Assembly: GCA_033675265.1 (NCBI GenBank)
Contig: JAUJYZ010000864.1
Span: 96,199-160,198, forward strand
Direction: 5' to 3'
From: Actinostola sp. cb2023
Lineage: Eukaryota; Cnidaria; Anthozoa; Actiniaria; Actinostolidae
Length of the DNA stretch: 64,000 nucleotides
A program made the position numbers and the translations under genes. Below the pieces are notes generated by a model. It worked only from the letters and a program-made list of their open reading frames with translations. It was not told the origin of the DNA and ran no database searches. This document shows, one piece after another, positions 19,201-29,961 of this stretch (position 1 is its first letter; each line of letters starts with the position of its first letter).

Positions 19201-21032
19201 GACGTCCTTGGATGGCGCAAGACATTTCTCGTCTTAGGAGGCATTATGTTACTGCCTATCCTCTTGGCCATAACCTTCAGTAACAATGTCAAAAAGGCTG
19301 AAGAAATTGCTACTGAACTGACCAATAGGCATATCCCTTCTTTGGATGTTCCGCTGTACAGAAATCAGATTTTTGTGGTGATTACTATATCAGCGTGCAT
19401 CTGCATGTTTGGGGAGTACATCCCGCAGGTGCACATAGTAAGTACTCAAATATAATAGAAATAATCAGAACCGTGGATGGCCATCCTCACACCATATAGT
19501 GTTCCAGGTTCCTGGCTTTCCTCCACGCGCGCTTATCAATCGGCGATTTAACACACATCGCAGATAACACTTTTGTGGTCAAGGATCAGTTTCCAGGAAC
19601 ATGTCCAAGCAAGGAGCCAACAAGCGCCCTATACCGTTGTACGGAATTGACGTGAGGTTGACGAAAATAGTGTCTAATATGGCATTAATGAAGACTGAGC
19701 GCGTTGTAACGAAACATATTCCCCATGAGCAAAGCAATGGCATTGTGTATTACAGTCGAATCTTCTCTGTAAGTGGTTATCTTCCGTACAATGTAAGCGG
19801 ACACCTCCCGGCAAAGGCCCTAAACGTTCATTTCTCCGGTCTACTAAAACATTACTTTTATAACCTCCCGTAAGCGGCACCTCCCTTGAGCGGTGCTTCT
19901 GTAGTTGCCACTTGTGACAAGTGCATTAAGAGCATCACTTTTTATTGGACAATGCTATTATTCCAAAACGAACATTTGTTCACGTTGTCTTTTGTTTTGT
20001 CTCAGGTTAGTCACTGTAATAATCTTGGTATATCCAGCCATGATGCATCCAAGTTATACATTCTATTTGGCCTGGCTTCCTCGATATCTCGTATTATGAC
20101 AGGATTGGTATGCAACACCTTCAGCGTGGTGAACCCTCGCTGGCTGTACCAGGGAACAGAATTCGCTATAGGAATAGCTATCATCCTGAGTACCCTCGCC
20201 AGACACTTCTACTCTATCGCCATCTATTTTTTCATCTACGGATTTTTTGAAGGCATCTTTGTTACGACACTCAATCTTCATCTGTTGAACTGTTCAAGTC
20301 CAGAGAAAAGACCAATGGCCTTTGGTGTATCTGTTGGTTTGAATGCGTTATTTACTGCCTCTGGTCCTCCTGTGGCAGGTACTAGTCTCCTTCGCAGCCT
20401 GTTTTAGTTCCGTCACACAACGCGATGCGTGACGGAACTAAATACAACGCGATGCATGACGGAACTAAAAGAGGCTGCAAAGGAGACTATCCGATCCCCT
20501 ACTTCTCCCAGGTTTAGTCTTGTATACTCTACAAATGCCCTCCCTTATGTGTCCAGCCCATGGAAAAGATGTTATGCAAAGTGTTTTCTTGTACTATTGG
20601 GACAGTGCGCTATATGGGGGGAGGGGAGGGTATACTACTGGGACAAATGATTAGCTGTCCCTAAAGTGCGCTATATGGGGGGAGGGGAGGGGTATACTAC
20701 TGGGACAAATGAATAGCTGTCCCTAAAGTGCGCTATATAGGAGGAGGGGAGGGTATACTACTGCCGGAATCGGGGTATACTACTGGGGTCATATGACCCT
20801 AAAAACGGGCTAATTTGATTTATGATATTATCGTTTGTGTTGTATAGGACTTATGGCAGACAAGTTGGGGTCGTACAATGCATCTTTCTACATGGCTGGA
20901 TCAGTGATCATAGTAGGATCTCTTGTTCCTTCTATTATTCCATTTATGCACACTAAAGAACAAGTACGAACACAACCGTTGCGACCTAGAGACACCAATC
21001 AAGAAAGTGTATTGTTTGAAACAAGCCTATGA
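13262..21032 (+). CDS. SLC16/MCT-like MFS transporter, complete, 5 coding exons
   Basis: Coding exons 13262-13490, 18066-18353, 19157-19437, 20006-20378 and 20848-21032 give 451 residues, with phases 1, 1, 0, 1. A hydrophilic N-terminus of about 35 residues (MATDEPYSTVQS...) is followed by VWSWVVCFSASLSMAFVIGI and FSYGVLLPVFGEYF. Exon joins give KTALVGSLAM, TAGQGMGVLMFGP and PPVAGLMADKLGSYNASFY, each matching the neighbouring paralogue. Exons 2 and 3 correspond to the single exon 2 of the upstream gene, so an intron (18354-19156) was gained here or lost there. The short tail ends VLFETSL. Intron 1 (4.6 kb) is packed with MITEs. The role is inferred from the family: proton-linked transport of monocarboxylates or related anions. 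The substrate is unknown. Confidence 0.87.
13814..15728. mobile_element. Non-autonomous DNA element with inverted ends and 10-bp target duplication
   Basis: Inverted terminal regions (about 13814-13945 against 15568-15728) share GACTGGACTGGACCCGAAAA, TCTTAGGAAGACA and GATACAGCTCCCAGTGTCAT blocks. The 10-mer CACTGAGCAG lies directly outside both ends (13804-13813 and 15729-15738). Long inverted ends and 9-11 bp duplications suggest the Mutator superfamily. The interior holds a second nested element and a duplicated motif (ATCTATGAGCGGCGATGTTC at about 15081 and 15363). No transposase was found. Confidence 0.75.
14098..14794. mobile_element. MULE-type MITE with about 100-bp inverted repeats and 9-bp TSD
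   Basis: The left end CATGCTCGAGAATCCATCGG and right end CCGATGGATTCTCGAGCATG are exact inverted complements. The similarity extends inward about 100 bp through GCTCTTCGGCGTGGGCTCGG and CGCCCCGCCAGA. Both sides are flanked by AAAATGTAC (14089-14097 and 14795-14803), a perfect 9-bp duplication. It is nested in the element at 13814-15728. A 67-bp derivative of the same family is at 56202-56268. Confidence 0.88.
15985..16131. mobile_element. Short palindromic MITE
   Basis: The left arm ...GAGTGTTTCATCAGGGGTTC and right arm AATCCCCTGATGAAACACGA pair across a short loop. Outer bases GGCTTCAAGTGATATATCA and TGATATGGCTTCTC also pair imperfectly. Confidence 0.75.
16246..16544. mobile_element. MITE with about 50-bp inverted repeats
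   Basis: ACCTTTTCGTAGTTTCCCAG at the left and its complement at the right (ending 16544). The arms continue through AATGCTTCATGATTCTGC and the GCGCAAGCGAGG region. The interior is non-coding. Confidence 0.85.
16554..16636. repeat. Three tandem 29-bp units
   Basis: TTTGTTAAAAAGAGCTTCAA... is repeated three times, the third copy with one change (AAAAGGAGC). Confidence 0.9.
16754..17041. mobile_element. Partial copy of TTAAGGTGGCTC MITE family
   Basis: It begins TTAAGGTGGCTCGAAGTAG and stays similar to the intact element at 29962-30402 (shared TACTTTTCATTCGG, AATCAGTTTTTCTAAAATAT), but lacks the opposite terminus. Confidence 0.75.
17150..17505. repeat. Diverged direct repeat of about 145 bp, two copies
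   Basis: Two segments (about 17150-17293 and 17360-17505) share TTTGGGTTAACACTCTAATT and TTTTAGC(G/C)TTGTACAAA. No coding potential. Confidence 0.65.
17549..17670. mobile_element. Palindromic MITE
   Basis: Arms TTAATGTGATCTTTT / AAAAGATCACATTAA and GGCATAATGGTTTC / GAAACCATTATGCC enclose a loop of about 55 bp. Confidence 0.8.
18690..18832. mobile_element. Inverted-repeat element with ACATTTACA / TGTAAATGT arms
   Basis: GGTGTAAATTCTGTGTAAATGTCCAA on the left is mirrored by TTGGACATTTACATG...CAGAATTTACACC on the right. It lies in intron 2 of the third MCT gene. Confidence 0.65.
18931..19115. mobile_element. CGTAAGCGACC-family fragment
   Basis: ACAGTCGAACCTCCCGTAAG starts the element, and the complementary TCGCTTACGAGA...GGAGGTTCAACTGTA ends it, close to the acceptor of exon 3 at 19156. 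The same family is at 4388-4925 and 19755-19892. Confidence 0.7.
19752..19892. mobile_element. CGTAAGCGACC-family fragment (diverged)
   Basis: ACAGTCGAATCTTCTCTGTAAG, AATGTAAGCGGACACCTCCC and CTCCCGTAAGCGGCACCTCC are spaced like the same family's internal repeats, in intron 3 of the third MCT gene. Confidence 0.55.
20600..20790. repeat. About 63-66 bp tandem repeat, three units
   Basis: Units run GTGCGCTATATGGGGGGAGG ... GGGTATACTACTGGGACAAAT and AGCTGTCCCTAAA. They lie in the last intron of the third MCT gene, about 60 bp before the acceptor. Confidence 0.88.
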
Positions 21033-21044
21033 TATTGGTTATAC

Positions 21045-21195
21045 AGTAGCCTGCGAAGCGGCTCTCCAGCATGGTTCTTTAGGGAGGGGAGGGGGAGGAA
21101 TTAAGAGAGGGCCTCCTCCTCTCTCTCCCCTCCTCCCCCTCCTCTCCACAACCACTTCCCCCCACATCAGAGGGCCGCTTCGCAGGCTAGTTATA
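21045..21195. mobile_element. Hairpin element TAGCCTGCGAAGCGGC
   Basis: TAGCCTGCGAAGCGGC and its inverse GCCGCTTCGCAGGCTAG flank a G-rich then C-rich interior. It appears to belong to a loose family of short hairpins built on TAGCCTxC...GAGGCTA / AGTCTCCCTCGCAG. Confidence 0.7.
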
Positions 21196-21651
21196 CAGTT
21201 GAACGTCGTTATTATACACACATCCGCAATAACGGTTGGTCCGATTAATGTTTTCAAGAAAGTGAACTATTGTTTGAAACAAGCCTATATATGATACACA
21301 TATCCGGGATCTTAAAAAGGCTCCGCAAAGTGGGCCGAGACAAATGATGGTACTGCGCAGACTCGTACCCAGTCGTTAATTGCCGTACTCTACTGGCAAT
21401 GGAATCTGGGGTAGTAATATTAATGAAGAGACTGGGTACGAGTCTGGGTGTTTCTCGCCATGTTTCTCAACATTGTTGCCTACACACTGGACACATTTGT
21501 AGCGGCAACAAAACAAATGTTTCTTAGACATCGATTTGCTTCCAAATGACAAATGTTGCGCGTGCGAGAAACGCAACATTAGGCCCATTTAAACAGTAAT
21601 AAGCCGCGGCTTAGTAAAGTTACAAAGGGTCGAAAGTACCAAAGCATTGGC

Positions 21652-22081
21652 TTAAAGTGCCTATGAAACGAAATAACAGACCCCGTTTTTATTTGCTACT
21701 ACGAAAGTTTACTATTTGCTTGTTTACATGGCATTAATAAAAAGGGAATTGAGCTTCAGGAACATTTTTTATTTCGCGCACGAAGTTGGGCATTTTGGGT
21801 TTCAAAGTGCGACAATTCCCGCTCGGTCAAACTATAGAAATGTGATGTCATAAGTTGTGCAAACAAAGGCATGCACAACTTATGACGTCACCGAGCCATT
21901 GTCAAGGACCCAGTCTCTTGTCGCACATTTTGGTTGAAAATGATAATTTTCGAACCGCGAAAAGAAAATGTTCGCACGCTCAAAGTCGATGTTTAAATAC
22001 AGCAAATGTTCAGAGAAAGACCAAACAACAATAATGTACAATAAAACAAGGATCGACATTTTCGTTTCATGGGCACTTTAA
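21652..22081. mobile_element. MITE with TTAAAGTGCC(T/C)ATGAAACGAAA ends
   Basis: The left end TTAAAGTGCCTATGAAACGA and right end TTTCGTTTCATGGGCACTTTAA are complementary and both include TTAA, which may be the target duplication. The right 146 bp is nearly identical to 26788-26934. Confidence 0.83.
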
Positions 22082-22553
22082 GTTACACGAGCTCGAACTC
22101 CATGGCTTAGCGAAGCCTAGGCTAAGTTTACAATTTGCTGTTTTGATCCATTTAAACGGATTTTATTAGCTTTGCCATCTGGCGCGGGCTCGTAATCGGT
22201 AATCTCTCCTCGCGCTTCGGACAGAAGTCGGCGAGAGATTCAGGAAGCGGCGCTGAATTCGGTGAAAGAGAAAATCAATAAAACCAAGAGACCTTGATAA
22301 AACGTAATTCTTGAGATGAAGAGATTGTGTATATGACGTTGAGGAGTGGCTTCAGCAAGGAGTTTAAGATAATCAAACGATTAAAGATTTGAATGAAGAG
22401 GAGCAGCCGCACATGCGTCACTTACTTGTTTTAGAAAAAAATTAAAAGTGAAAAGAAAGAAATAAGCCAAAGAAACAAGCAAATAAAAAAACAAAACACA
22501 TCACTATGGATTGTTAGTTATTCGTGTATGATATTGTGCTTTTTCAAGCATAA

Positions 22554-22990
22554 TTACCTTATTCGTACTTAATTTCGCGATTTTGTTAAGACAGCATTTC
22601 GCGAGGCTTTATTTTCGCGATTTCGATAAGAGAAAATGAAAAAAGAGCATTAAATTTCGCGAAAGCAGTGTCAACAACATTTATTTTTTCTAAAAAACCA
22701 AACTTATTTCTATACAAACAGGAACAAGATGACAGTCAACTAGACTAACTAGACGTTATAAACTTGTAGCTAAAACAGACAAAAAAGTTTACGTATACGG
22801 TTGCTCAGTTGCAAATTGTAGGACTATGTTGTTGAATAAGTCGTTTTAAAAACCAATTTCGTATTAAATAACGTTTATTGTTCATGTTGATTAAATGGTT
22901 TCGATATGTGTTTTTTTCTCTGGGTATTATATTTCGCGTGTTTAAAGTCTGCGAGCCTTTTTATTCGCGAGGCTTGTACGAATAAGTAGA
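22554..22990. mobile_element. TTCGCGA-rich MITE (second family member)
   Basis: The left end TTACCTTATTCGTACTTAAT and right end GTACGAATAAGTAGAC are inverted. TTTCGCGA/TCGCGAAA motifs cluster inside both ends, as in 1753-2237. Confidence 0.75.
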
Positions 22991-23299
22991 CACGAACGTG
23001 TTTTTGGTAAGAGATGTAACAGGGAAGAAGAATCACTCTACCTCAGTTGATGAGATTGTAGTCCTATCAGTATGTACCTTTGCTTTCTCTCATCATTCAG
23101 TCTTTTAATATTCGTAATACACACTGAAGGAAAGTTACACTACATATCCCTAATAGCCCGTAGTAGGGCCGGCCCGGGCCCCCAATAATTTTGGATGTTT
23201 TTTTTTATAACCTATGTACATCCTGAATAGCAAATGCCTATACACACACTGCTATATGGACTAATGCTTTGAATATAGCTGTCGGTCTTGACACCGTTC

Positions 23300-23520
23300 G
23301 AGAATTAGGAAAATTGCATGGTTAAGAAACTCAAAAATGTGCAAAATTTGTATCCAAAGGCGTTCATGCTTTGTGTCCTATAAGGTGGACTGTGAGTGGC
23401 ACGGGAACAGCGGACTGACAAGGTTGACCCTTGTGGCTGCTGCCAACGAGTTTGTGGTATGGGGAGAAATGAAAACACTGAATACATTGACACTGAAATA
23501 AAGTCATTATTATTATTACA
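23300..23520. other. Possible LINE 3' end
   Basis: A frame reading ...LTRLTLVAAANEFVVWGE is followed by GAAATAAAGTCATTATTATTATTAC, a polyadenylation-like signal and (TTA)n tail typical of non-LTR retrotransposon ends. Too short to name a clade. Confidence 0.3.
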
Positions 23521-23712
23521 GAAAGCAGTTGTTTGGCAGATGTACTGCGAACGATATGCCCTGAAAGTTGTCGTTTCTGTCAAAGTCAGCAACTCAAACA
23601 GCCAGTTAGGCAAACGGAACTCAATTGTGCAACACTGACAAGTTACAACATTCATAAATTGAAATTTCACAATTGTGTGTCACTCCGAAAAAATTATTTC
23701 GGTCGTTATCAA

Positions 23713-24046
23713 TGATGGTTTATCATGTAATTTCAAAATTCATAGGACAAAAAATGATTATCATAGCTGGAAAGAGCTCGTTGAAATTAGTAAAAATGTG
23801 AAGTTTGGAAAAGATCGCTTCACAAATTGCGATCAAAAATCGAAATTTTATATGAAAAATTAAAAACCTTTGGAAATTTACGAAAGATTTCAGTTCATAC
23901 AAAATGTCGATTTTTGAAAATTCATATCTTCGCAATTTGTGAAGCGATCTTTTCCAAACTTCACATTTTTACTAATTTCAACGAGCTCTTTCCAGCTATG
24001 ATAATCATATTTTTGTCCTATGAGCTTTGAAATTACATGATAAATT
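23713..24046. mobile_element. Palindromic MITE, arms about 140 bp
   Basis: CATAGCTGGAAAGAGCTCGT ... CACAAATTGCGATC on the left pairs with GCAATTTGTGAAGCGATC ... ACGAGCTCTTTCCAGCTATG on the right. Outer arms also pair (GTAATTTCAAAATTCATAGG / CCTATGAGCTTTGAAATTAC). Confidence 0.85.
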
Positions 24047-24922
24047 TATCGTTTGCGGCAAGTGCAATGACGCAAATGCGCGTTCAAATGAAATATCAGT
24101 TTTATCGAAAAGAAAAAGATTTTGAATAATGAAATGAAAGAATAAATCCGATCTGATTTACTTTGAGCAAAACGACACTCATGGAAACGTTTTGTTTAGA
24201 CTGTCTGGTCATTATCGCGCAATCCGAAAAGCGTCAAGAAAACTTGAATGGTTTTCTATAGTTTGGCACCCTCAACCTCGTTTAAAAATAGAAAGTTTGT
24301 GGATAAGTATGTCATTAAAAGCAGACGGAACGGACGCAAAAAAGCGGGATTTGAGACGGATAACTGCACCAGCTGTCGATATAAATAATTGCCTTCCATA
24401 TCGTAGGGATTTTTAATTTAGACTTTTTTTGTTTGGATATGAAATAATGACAGTATATAGAAGAATGTAGTCAAAACAGGCCAATAAAGAAAGAAAAAAT
24501 GTTGGATATTAAAGTTGAAAGACAAAGAAAAAGCTGGGTATTATCAAAACCGTAGTTTCCCTCATTGAGGTAGGCCATCAGGTATGGTGTAAGCCAACTA
24601 CGCCGGCTAAAGATAAGATTAAAACGCAAAACAATGCACCCAAGGATAAACGTTCCGGTTTGTGAACACCATCACTATCTCCATAGCAACATGGATCATG
24701 TGTGTTTATGGTGAGTTGTTGTCTCCGTCTATTGAATCGCAAATGAGCAGTTGTGACATAGCTAAGCATGTGTTCCATTATCCCCGAGTACTTATCCAGA
24801 CTAACATCGAAAGAGCAGAGAACATTTCGGGTGATTTAGCGTGGATTGGAGTCGCTTGACCAAAGTATCGCGTTCAGTCTGGTATTTAAACCCTCAAGTT
24901 TTGGGGAAGTTTGTTGGACAAT

Positions 24923-27900
24923 ATGGGCTGCGGTTCTTCGACACCGAAGTCCACTTCTACCTCGCAGCAGAAGAACACAGTCCACAATGGAATACTTCAA
25001 AACAACCACGACTCGAAAAGCAAACTAACGGAGCCAACAGAGGCAAATGGCGTCACACAACCAACTATGAAGGAATCCAACAACAACGACAAAGTCTCGG
25101 AAACTGAAAAGCAAAGCCAACCACTCATTACTAATGGGCACACAATCCCTACAAACCAAGAGAGTAAAGAAAACATCTCAAAGACAACATCGGTAGATTG
25201 TAAGTGTCTTATAGAACCTAATACATATCAAATACACAGCATACATGACAATTATGTTATGAATGTCAGCACAAGCTAATTGAAAACCCAAATATTGAAT
25301 GTCATTGAGGCAAATATAAATAGAACTTGCGACATGTGGAAATCCGAAAATCGTTTAAAAACTCGGTATGGTACGTTTCCTGTGTTTTATAAGTTAAAAA
25401 AAAAAATCAAAACATTATTTAGAAATAAATAAATATTAAAAAACACGCAGACTGAATAAATAAATACTTCCAAAAATGTCTCTATTTTCCAAAAAGGTGT
25501 CATTGCGCTAATACATATACTTATAATATAGATATGTGAGACAGTTGATGGATTTATTTAGTATAATGTTGTTCTGGCTATAAAATATATTTACTTTGTA
25601 GAATCGCGCAAATACGTTAATTAATTAATTTTAGCTATTTTAGTTAGTGTGTAATAAATGGTCCAATAAAAACAAAACAATGGAATTCGAAAGACGTTTA
25701 TGAACACCACTCTATTTATTTATTGGTTATCAAAGATAAAAGAAAAAAAATCTTAAATTGAACTGATTAATTTGCATTTTTTTCCCCAGCTGCCAATACA
25801 TCTCCGAAAGTGAATAAACATTCTTTGAAAGCAGTTGCATTTGAAGTCAAATTTGAAGAAAATTCGAGTTCAAAAGAGTTCCGAAGCCCTCCAAAATTAA
25901 AGGTGAGATATACAGCTAGAAAATATCTGTATGTCTAAAACTTCTAAAGAAGAAATCAAATGTAACTTCACTTAGGGGGACAAGAAATGATTTACGACTT
26001 TGTCTAATGGTTTCATTGTAATTACAATTATAGAAACTCGACCATTTACCTCTACTGACCGCTGAAATGTTGGCCAACAAACAACTCTTAGCAGATGAAA
26101 ACAGGCAGAAGGTCAGTTTTGTGTTTATTATTATTATTTTCAAACGTTTGTTGTAGAGTGCTCGCACATATCCGTGAAATAAGACAAAGAAAGTTTTAGT
26201 AATTGTTTTTATTTCGTACGAAATGGTGCAAATGAGCAGGTTTTTTTTCCTACTCGCCCGGCTTCCTGGGAGAGTAGAAAAAAACCTTCGCTCGCAGGGT
26301 ACAAACCACTCAACCGAGGAGATAAGTCATAATCTTTTTTTGCAAGATGAGAAATGATATCGTAGTTAGAATATTATTATATGCTCGTTATGTTTGAATT
26401 CAAGTTGCGCCATTTTGTTGGTTTTCATCAACCAGTAACGCAGAAACTATTAGTTAGTGTGTAATAATTAATGATAACAAAACAACACAATGGAATTACA
26501 TGTAGAGTGTACAAATGTGTATTTTAGACTGTCTGTTTCACGGGTTTATGAAAACCATTTTTTAATACTTTTTTTACAATTACAATGCAATCACTCTATA
26601 ATATTCATTTAGTTTTGCTACTGGTGTCTTCTGAAGCCCATCATCAAGACAGTAGTGTTTGATAATTAAAACTTCATTAGAAAAGGGACGTTTTAATCAT
26701 TGATTTAATGAAGAACAAGAGGTGTGACAAGGGGAGGGTAAACACACACGTATCTGATAAATCCTAAATACATTTGATAATGATATTTGAAAATGATAAT
26801 TTTCGAACCGCGAAAAGAAAATGTTCGCACGCTCAAAGTCGATGTTTAAATACAGCAAATGTTCAGAGAAAGACCAAACAACAATAATGTACAATAAAAC
26901 ATGGATCGACATTTTCGTTTCATAGGCACTTTAAAGCGAAAATTTGTGCAGATTCTATTGTTTAAATACTCAATTGTGATTGGATAATTTGTATGAAAAT
27001 TTGTTTGGGTGGCCTTGGTTGGTGTAGTCACACTGTAAAGTATATACTAATGAAATATTCTGTTTCATAGGAAATTGAAAAGAAAGTGGCAAAAACATCC
27101 AAGAGAAAAAAGCAGTTACTAGAGGCAAGAGAACTGGATATGAAGGCACAAGAAAAACGACTCGAGGTAAACATTGCCGACTTTCATATCGAGCAGGGAC
27201 TGGGTACGACTCCCTAAATTGTGAAAATCAACACGCAAGACCCACATAGTCAGACAGAGCACAATCCCAAAGTTTGAGTTTAATCGAGTCAATATTGAAC
27301 AACTTACGGCCATTCAAATATGCTAGAATTTACAAAGAAATGTATGGAGCAGTTGACAGTTGTCTGCCAATCCATACATTTCTTTGAAAATTCAGATCAT
27401 TTTTGATTGGCTGTCAGTTGTTCAATATTGACCCGATTAACACCAAACTTTAGGATTTTGCTTGACTCGATGTGCTCTGTCTGGCTATGTGGGTCTTGCG
27501 TGTTGATTATCACAATTTAGGGACTCATACCCAGTCCCTGCTCGAAATGAAAGTCAGCAATGTATGCATGAAGTTTATTATTTATTTAGCCTAAACTATA
27601 TTTGTCTGTAGCCATGGTAAATCAGTGTTTTTTATGTCTGGTATCATCCTAAACACTACCACTGTCATCAGCATCACTACCATCATCATCATTATTATCA
27701 TCAGAATCTGACCACTATCATCATCACTGTCATCATAATCAGCCTCATAGGTTTCATGTCATCCTTATCATCAATTGTATCATCAGCATCATCACTATCA
27801 TTATCATCAACCAGCCTCATCAATCATACTGTTATTATTACTAATACTATAATTATTACTACAATCATCATCAATGAAAACTGATACTGATAACCATGAC

Positions 27901-29559
27901 CAGCAGCTCATAGCTCATACATTGGGTGGGCAGGGCCGTACATAACCCAAAATTCAAGGGGGGCCAGTACGTATTTAACAGTGAAAAATAAAAAATAAAA
28001 TAGATCAGTTCTCAATACTTTTTGGTATCTTTTTCGCCTTGCTGGGGGGGGGGGGGGGGCTGTGCTGTGTACGGCCCTGGTGGGAGGGGATGGGTGAGAA
28101 GGGGGAGAGGGTGAATGGCAGCTATATCATGACCATTACATTCCACTTAGATTTTCTAAAAGTCCTCAGCCCCTTTTTTTACTGGCAGGACTAATGCGAC
28201 TCCGTCGCTCGTAATATTCTCACGCTTTGCAAATTCTCTTTCCATGGGCAGAGAGAAAAAGAGAGTGGACGACTTGTAGCAAGTCTACATTCCACTCTGT
28301 CTTGTTTTATCATGAACCCGACCAACATTTAAATGTCTTCTTTATAAAATATTATATTAATGTCTTTTTTATTTTAAATTTTATTTTAGATCGAAGAAAA
28401 AATGAATATTCAAAATAGGAAAAGAGCAAGGGCCCAAGCACAGATCATTGAAAAGCAAAGAAGAAGGGAACTCAGAGCTAAAAGAGTAAGAGAAAGAGCC
28501 CAAATGATAAGGGAAGGAAGTGACACTGTAGACTTTCAGCTGGATCCAGATGAGACATACAATGCTGATGAGGAAGGTATTTACTCTTGTTTTATGATAC
28601 ATCACACTCCTAAAACTCTAAAGCAGAAGAGCTTATGACCAGTGTGAACTAATAAACAGAGTCGGAATCAGAAGGGTGACAGAATCGGAAGGGTCAGAAG
28701 GTTTTCTTTTTCTTACGATTGCGTTGTTTTGATTCTCACTAGATCGTAAGCTTCTTGCGATTACGATTGCACTTCAGACTCTTGCGATGCTAGTGTGAAC
28801 CAGCCTTAAAAAATATACATTTGTTGTGGGACCATTTCAACAACAATTATTATAGTGGCTTAGCAGTTATTTTAAAAAGTTGTCAGCAGTCCATGTCCAT
28901 ATACATGTAGCCATAGTTTAAGCTGAACAGGCTGATCATTTATAAAGTACAGTAGGTCTTCATACATGTAAATTCATGTACTTACAGGGGAACTAGAGTT
29001 GTTTTCGTATGAGTGGGAAACCTGTGGCACAGAGTTAGTCACGGTACGGAATCAAAGACATTGTATTCAACCAATCACAGCATGCAAAATCATTGCTCAA
29101 CCAATCAGAATACTTCAATGGATACCGTATGGCCATGGCGCAATACCATAACGGCACGAACCATACCATAACTACTTCCCACTCATATGAAAACGACTCT
29201 ATTTTCATAAAATAATTAATAATAATAAACTTAATGATTTTTAGGGGGATTGCAGGTAATGGTTGCTAGTATAAGTTGTTGTTAGTGTAGTTAGTGCTCA
29301 GAGGTCAATGAGTTAAAGCACATCAAGGATTTTGCTTGGGGATTCTGGGATGAAATCTTCCAGCACACATCATAGTTATTTCACTAACTTGTCGTCATAT
29401 TATAACTTGATTATAGATGAATCATGGGATGCCGAGCGAACAATAGAACATCACAACAACAAGAGTGTAAACATCCAAACACATAGAAAATCTGATATAG
29501 ATAGCGAAGATGAACAATTACAAGATCCAAAGTCCATCCATGACTTCTTTGAAGAATAG
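24923..29559 (+). CDS. STMND1: Stathmin-domain protein, STMND1-like, 6 exons
   Basis: Coding exons 24923-25199, 25790-25902, 26034-26111, 27071-27166, 28390-28576 and 29417-29559 join in frame (phases 1, 0, 0, 0, 1) to 297 residues. The protein starts MGCGSSTPKS; Gly2 followed by Cys3 fits N-myristoylation plus palmitoylation. A low-complexity Ser/Asn/Lys-rich region (to about residue 90) leads to AVAFEVKFEE, then SPPKLKKLDHLPLLTAEML, resembling the start of a stathmin-like domain. About 110 residues of charged, heptad-compatible helix follow (EIEKKVAKTSKRKKQLLEAR...RAQMIREG). An acidic tail ends IHDFFEE. Stathmin-family helices bind tubulin and regulate microtubules. The MGCG start, PP-K-LKKL motif and length resemble vertebrate STMND1. 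The orthology is by eye, and the family's function is poorly known. Confidence 0.72.
26788..26934. mobile_element. Right-half copy of the TTAAAGTGCC MITE
   Basis: Nearly identical to 21936-22081 and ends CATAGGCACTTTAA. It lies in intron 3 of the STMND1-like gene. Confidence 0.85.
27187..27548. mobile_element. MITE with about 120-bp inverted repeats
   Basis: GAGCAGGGACTGGGTACGAC ... AACACGCAAGACCCACATAG on the left and the complement CTATGTGGGTCTTGCGTGTT ... GGGTA/CCCAGTCCCTGCTC on the right, in intron 4 of the STMND1-like gene. Confidence 0.85.
27650..27880. repeat. (ATC)n-rich microsatellite
   Basis: Imperfect ATC/TCA/CAT triplets for about 230 bp. Confidence 0.85.
28994..29201. mobile_element. 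MITE, AGAG(T)CGTTTTCATATGAGTGGGAA family
   Basis: Terminal inverted repeats GAGTTGTTTTCGTATGAGTG and CACTCATATGAAAACGACTC. The second family member is at 35650-36146. It lies in intron 5 of the STMND1-like gene. Confidence 0.85.
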
Positions 29560-29772
29560 TTTAACTTTTAAAATATTTTTACAAAAATTTCTACATATTT
29601 ATTTACATTTATAACAATATTTATTAACAGAGTTTTAGAACTTGCAGAGCAGGTCTCAATCTTCTTGTTCTTTAGAATTTATATTTAAATTTATGTACAG
29701 AAGTGACAGAGAGTGTACAAGTTGTGAGAACAAGAAAACATTGAAGAAAATCGTTTTGAGTTAAAATAAATA

Positions 29773-29838
29773 TTGGGTTTCCTGTGGTGAAACATCCTTT
29801 GAGAGAGTCAACCCACACAGGAAATCCAATATTTATTT
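29773..29838. repeat. Palindrome built on TTGGG(T)TTTCCTGTG
   Basis: AAATATTGGGTTTCCTGTG and CACAGGAAATCCAATATTT face each other about 26 bp apart. It is one example of the dispersed TTGGGCTnCCTGTG motif. Confidence 0.8.
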
Positions 29839-29961
29839 TTACTTTTTCTTTATACGAGTTAAGTTGCCTGTGGAGGAGGCTAGTTTTGAGTGTGACATAA
29901 TGACAGTGTACCATGTGAAATAACAATTGATATATATAAATAAATTATTTTTTCTATAGTT

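Larger units (their letters stand above)
21033..24922. other. Gene-free stretch between MCT array and STMND1-like gene
   Basis: It contains the repeats listed separately (21045, 21652, 22554, 23300, 23713) and the inverted pair GACTGGGTACGAG at about 21361 and 21430. No coding or structural RNA signal was recognised. The last 300 bp before 24923 should hold the promoter and 5' UTR of the next gene. Confidence 0.6.
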
